NCBI GenBank assembly: GCA_002189035.1
Contig: NEEC01000020.1
Coordinates: forward strand, 1-64,000
DNA length: 64,000 nt
Direction: 5' to 3'
Origin: Utricularia gibba
Taxonomy: Eukaryota > Streptophyta > Magnoliopsida > Lamiales > Lentibulariaceae
The notes under the pieces are model-generated. The model ran no database searches. It saw only the letters and a program-made list of their open reading frames with translations, and was not told the DNA's origin. The translations under genes were made by a program, and so were the position numbers. Below, in pieces: positions 60,414-64,000 of the stretch (position 1 is its first letter; each line of letters starts with the position of its first letter).

Positions 60414-60421
60414 ATAAAACG
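60414..60421 (+). promoter_or_regulatory. TATA box of the ADC gene (putative)
   Basis: GTATAAAAC at about 60413-60421 in a GC-rich setting, 460 bases before the ADC start, followed by a CT-rich leader. A G-box CACGTG lies upstream at 59459-59464. Confidence 0.6.
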
Positions 60422-60544
60422 GCGGCGTGGCCTCATGCAAATCTCGCTCTCTTTCTTTCCATCCCTAAAACCAGCCGCTGCTGCATCTCCGCCTCTTCTT
60501 CTTCCTCCATTCCTCTCTCCCTTTCTCTAGGTCTCCGAGATCTG

Positions 60545-60583
60545 CATGGTCGGATTCCTCTTCCTCTCTGGGAATTGGTGCTG
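60545..60583 (+). promoter_or_regulatory. Upstream ORF in the ADC leader (putative)
   Basis: ATG at about 60545 opens a 12-codon frame, MVGFLFLSGNWC, ending in TGA before the main start. A 5' leader uORF would be consistent with translational control known for polyamine genes, but conservation is untested. An earlier ATG at 60434 opens 31 codons and may lie before the transcription start. Confidence 0.35.
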
Positions 60584-60877
60584 ATTCAGGTTACTCCGGC
60601 TTTTCCCACGCTTCCTTTCAATACCATTTCTTCTGAAGGGTAGGTGTGGGGATTTCGGGTTCCTGTATTCGTGGTTGTGGCTGCTCACTTGCTGTGACTT
60701 GGATCTATTCCTGCTTCTTTTGAGGGGGTAGCCGGGGCTCCGGCCTCGGCGGGTTTCAAAGCCCCCACCTATACAGCCGTCGTTCAAATTTCGACTCTTT
60801 TTGCTCCTATCATTCTTTTGATTCTTTGTTTCACCCCTATCGAGACAAGAATAGGTAGATCCTAGATCAGGGAAGAA

Positions 60878-62998
60878 ATGTCTGCCCCCGCTTGCTGCGT
60901 AGATTCTGCCGTTCCGCCTCCTCCCTACGCTTTCGCGAGTTGGGATAGCGCTCTTCCCGCTCCAGCGCAGGCCGCCGCCTGGTCGACCCTCCATTCTTCG
61001 TTACTCTACCGTGTTGATGGCTGGGGTGCGCCATACTTCACCATTAACTCCACCGGTAATGTCTCCGTTCGCCCTTATGGCGTTAAAAGCTTAGCCCACC
61101 AAGAAATTGATCTTCTCAAGGTCGTGAAGAAGGCCTCCGGCCCCAAGTCTTCTGGCGGTTTAGGGCTGCAGTTTCCCATTGTTGTTCGATTCCCAGATGT
61201 TCTAAGGAACCGCCTTGAGTCTCTCCAATCTTCTTTTGACTATGCCATCCAGTCCCAAGGTTACGGGTCTCACTACCAGGGTGTTTTTCCTGTGAAATGC
61301 AATCAAGATAAATTTTTGGTCGAAGATATTGTTAATTTTGGTTCCAGTTTTCGTTTCGGGCTTGAAGCTGGATCCAAGCCCGAGCTCCTTTTGGCCATGA
61401 GTTGTTTATGCAATGGCAGCCCTGAAGCTCTGTTGGTGTGCAATGGTTTCAAGGATATGGAATACATTTCTCTCGCTTTAGTCGGTCGGAAGCTGCATCT
61501 CAATACAGTCATTGTTCTTGAGCAAGAGGAGGAACTCGATACCGTGATCATGGCAAGTAAGAACCTTGGCATCCGCCCCGTGATTGGTATGCGTGCTAAA
61601 CTCAGGACCAACCATTCGGGGCATTTTGGTTCTACATCCGGTGAAAAAGGCAAATTTGGCCTGACGACAACACAAATTCTTCGAGTTGTTAAAAAGTTGC
61701 AGCAGTACGAAATGTTGGATTGCTTGCAGCTGCTGCATTTTCACATTGGATCGCAGATCCCTGATACGGCTCTACTCTCAGCTGCTGTTGTCGAAGCTGC
61801 CCAAATTTACTCCGAGCTTGTTCGTCTTGGTGCTTCTATGAAAATCATTGATATCGGTGGAGGCCTTGGGATTGATTACGATGGCTCAAAATCTGTTGAT
61901 TCTGAAATCTCCGTTGGGTACACCCTGCAGCAATACGCTTCTGCTGTTGTGCAAGCTGTTCGGGCTGTTTGTGATACCAAGAGTATCAAGCATCCAATAA
62001 TTTGCAGCGAAAGCGGTCGTGCAATCGTGTCTCATCATTCTATCTTGGTGTTCGAGGCTTTTTCAGCAAACCAAGTACATTCCTCGCAAATTTCCCCACA
62101 TGAGCTTACGCATTTTCTGGGAAATCTCACCGATGATCTGCATTCTGACTACGAGAGTATGTCGGCTGCTGCGTTTCACGGTGAATGGGATAAATGTTTG
62201 ATCCATGCAGAGCAGCTGAAGCAACGATGCATTGATCAGTTCAGAGAAGGGCGTCTGGGGATCGAAGAACTTGCTGCTGCTGACGGCCTTTCTGAGGTGT
62301 TTTCCAAGGCCATGGGTGTTTCTGATGCAGTTGCCACGTACCACGTAAACCTGTCGATTTTCACTTCAATCCCAGACTTCTGGGCGATCGAGCAGTTGTT
62401 CCCCATCATCCCTATCCACAGGCTGAACGAAAAGCCTTCTGTTAGAGGAATTTTATCAGATTTGACATGTGACAGTGATGGGAAAATCGACAAGTTCATT
62501 GGCGGTGAATCGAGCTTGCCGTTGCATGAACTGAGGGGCAGCGACAGTGGGGGTTATTATCTTGGAATGTTCTTAGGTGGGGCTTACGAGGAGGCCATTG
62601 GAGGGCTCCACAACCTGTTCGGTGGTCCAAGCGTGGTGCGCGTCACCCAGAGCGATGGACCACAAGGCTTCGCAGTGATCGGCGCCCTTCCAGGTGCGTG
62701 TTGCAGTGACGTCCTCCGTGTGATGCAGTATGAGCCCCAGCTGATGTTCCAGACCCTGAAGCACCGGTTGGAGGAGTGCTCCGATGACAGTGATGACGAC
62801 TCCCTGATCGCCGACGGCATCGCCCGCTGTTTCAACAAGATGCCTTATTTAACCTCAGCAGACTCCTGCAGCCTGACAGCTGCTTCTTGCGGTGGTATTA
62901 GCAATGGTTACTACGACTTCAGCGACGATGGGTTCCAGTCATCATCCCCGGGTGATGCCGCCGATGAAGAGCAGTGGTCGGCGTTCTGCGTCGCTTGA
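60878..62998 (+). CDS. ADC: Arginine decarboxylase (biosynthetic, plant ADC), intronless
   Basis: PLP-dependent decarboxylation of arginine to agmatine, the entry to putrescine synthesis, in plastids or cytosol. One 706-codon frame. N-terminal [23 protein letters not shown]-lysine segment [17 protein letters not shown] (Lys140); [31 protein letters not shown] (about 288); [14 protein letters not shown] (glycine loop); [14 protein letters not shown]; active-site Cys531 in [30 protein letters not shown] and [11 protein letters not shown] near the C terminus. These are the fold-III decarboxylase hallmarks. Plant ADC genes are usually intronless. Length matches the family; no frame problems. It shares polyamine metabolism with ALDH10, but the two are 39 kb apart. 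Confidence 0.96.
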   Translation: MSAPACCVDSAVPPPPYAFASWDSALPAPAQAAAWSTLHSSLLYRVDGWGAPYFTINSTGNVSVRPYGVKSLAHQEIDLLKVVKKASGPKSSGGLGLQFPIVVRFPDVLRNRLESLQSSFDYAIQSQGYGSHYQGVFPVKCNQDKFLVEDIVNFGSSFRFGLEAGSKPELLLAMSCLCNGSPEALLVCNGFKDMEYISLALVGRKLHLNTVIVLEQEEELDTVIMASKNLGIRPVIGMRAKLRTNHSGHFGSTSGEKGKFGLTTTQILRVVKKLQQYEMLDCLQLLHFHIGSQIPDTALLSAAVVEAAQIYSELVRLGASMKIIDIGGGLGIDYDGSKSVDSEISVGYTLQQYASAVVQAVRAVCDTKSIKHPIICSESGRAIVSHHSILVFEAFSANQVHSSQISPHELTHFLGNLTDDLHSDYESMSAAAFHGEWDKCLIHAEQLKQRCIDQFREGRLGIEELAAADGLSEVFSKAMGVSDAVATYHVNLSIFTSIPDFWAIEQLFPIIPIHRLNEKPSVRGILSDLTCDSDGKIDKFIGGESSLPLHELRGSDSGGYYLGMFLGGAYEEAIGGLHNLFGGPSVVRVTQSDGPQGFAVIGALPGACCSDVLRVMQYEPQLMFQTLKHRLEECSDDSDDDSLIADGIARCFNKMPYLTSADSCSLTAASCGGISNGYYDFSDDGFQSSSPGDAADEEQWSAFCVA

Positions 62999-64000
62999 TC
63001 TCGCTTCCCTCCTGGGACGCGCGCCGCCTCCTTCCTCTCGTGCACTTTGGTTTTTTACTTGCTACTTTTCCCACTGAGTACTGATCCTTGTACTTGTGTG
63101 GCCTTTCGCCCTTTCCCCACAAACGAAATTCCCTTTTTCGATCTGATGGGAGACAACTGGGCCCTATCCCAGCCCAAATATTCATGCAGCAGTCCAAGCC
63201 CGGCCCAGGATGGAAATAATACGACTCATTATGTTGAAAATTAAAATTTGAAATGCGGGCGAGCGAGTGAATCTAGATTCTAGAGCCAGCGCCAATCAAT
63301 GGACTCGGACTTCGCCCCTACAGACTTCTGCCCCATCCTTTGACGCCGAAAGCCAGCAGCTACCTTTCTTGATTTGATTCATTCACGAGCAAGGAACAAG
63401 ATGGGCAAAAAATTTGTTACTCTGGGGGTAATTTTAAGAGTAAATCAGGATAACAGTAGGGGGAAAAAATGTTATCAAGAGACGCAGGAAATATCGATGA
63501 AAACTAGTGGGTGAGAAGCAAGGGAACGTCGCTTTCAGTACTCCAGCTTTAATGGTTGTGTGGCCGTGAATCCATCGCAGAATCCCAAGCCCCGGTGGGC
63601 TTGCGCTGATACCCAACTCAAAAATCAGGATTTCGATTTGGATTTTTTTTCTCTTCTCTCTGTTTGCTTGTGGCCATGACATGGAGTCAGAAGCCATGAC
63701 CAAATCTCGAGAACGCTCTTTTATTTATTTTCATTTTTTTTGAATCTCTAGTCATCATACATATTCCCCATATATATACACATCACATCTCATTCCATCG
63801 TATTCTCCAGTCACCCGAGCACAGCACTGAGGCTGAGTCATTCACTAGCAAGCACACCATGGGTTGCTTAAAGTCGGTTTCTTGAGTCGTTTGCTTTCTG
63901 GGTTTTGTTCCGGGTGTGCACTTGGTGAATACGGAGTGAGGTTGGTGTATGCGGGGAATTGGGGTTATTGATCCAACAGTTGAAATATGAGAACTTTGTG
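62999..64000. other. Intergenic right flank, 1 kb
   Basis: ADC 3' region, then sequence whose right end (TATATATACACA near 63771 and an ATG at 63859 opening only MGCLKSVS) may be the promoter and leader of a plus-strand gene beyond the window. An open minus-strand frame at 63434-63703 has no recognisable family. Confidence 0.4.

Larger units (their letters stand above)
56647..60877. other. Gene-poor stretch, 4.2 kb
   Basis: Holds the SAUR 3' region, an AAATATC repeat (57.1-57.25 kb), a doubtful small HMG-like frame (58.85-59.02 kb), microsatellites near 59.6 kb and the ADC promoter and leader. Otherwise mixed unique sequence; no mobile element identified. Confidence 0.5.

Overview
This is one end of a plant chromosome. 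The first ~795 bases are a telomeric array of the plant-type CCCTAAA unit, written as the C-rich strand running inward. The genes are angiosperm-like: plastid transit peptides, a DYW-class PPR editing factor, SAUR genes, a phytochrome kinase substrate, cinnamyl-alcohol dehydrogenase, ALDH10, and plastid RbfA, BolA and thioredoxin proteins. Introns are mostly 70-200 bases and genes lie 0.5-2 kb apart, so the genome looks compact. I cannot name the species.

Layout: telomere (1-795) joined directly to a broken DUF761-like gene; riboflavin synthase at 1.6 kb; a degenerate interstitial telomere-like block (2.8-3.0 kb) and a GC-rich island; then on the plus strand a conserved unknown protein, CAD, an RCC1-repeat protein and plastid phosphoserine phosphatase; a UVR/ApaG protein (minus); a PADRE/DUF4228 protein and ALDH10 (plus); ATP11 and PKS (minus); a serine-less alpha/beta hydrolase-fold protein with a 5' duplicate and a BAH/agenet protein (plus); a GC-rich repeat patch; then a minus-strand run of plastid NAD-malate dehydrogenase, a REME1-like PPR protein, an ACHT-type thioredoxin, a DUF761/DUF4408-like repeat protein, BolA, a kinesin-14, a subtilase and RbfA; finally two SAUR genes, a 4.2-kb gene-poor stretch and intronless arginine decarboxylase (plus).

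Genes are independent nuclear units, not operons. Many products look organellar: riboflavin synthase, phosphoserine phosphatase, plastid malate dehydrogenase, ACHT thioredoxin, BolA, RbfA, ATP11 and the PPR factor. Exon models were built by hand from splice consensus, codon phase and remembered family sequence; boundaries are inferences unless stated.

Three results stand out. (1) The telomere abuts open reading frame, consistent with a healed chromosome break. (2) Seven or more otherwise well-preserved genes each lack one base, usually inside a short G or C run, which points to uncorrected homopolymer errors in the assembly rather than to pseudogenes. (3) The kinesin gene holds a textbook AT-AC U12-type intron and a higher-order coiled-coil repeat.
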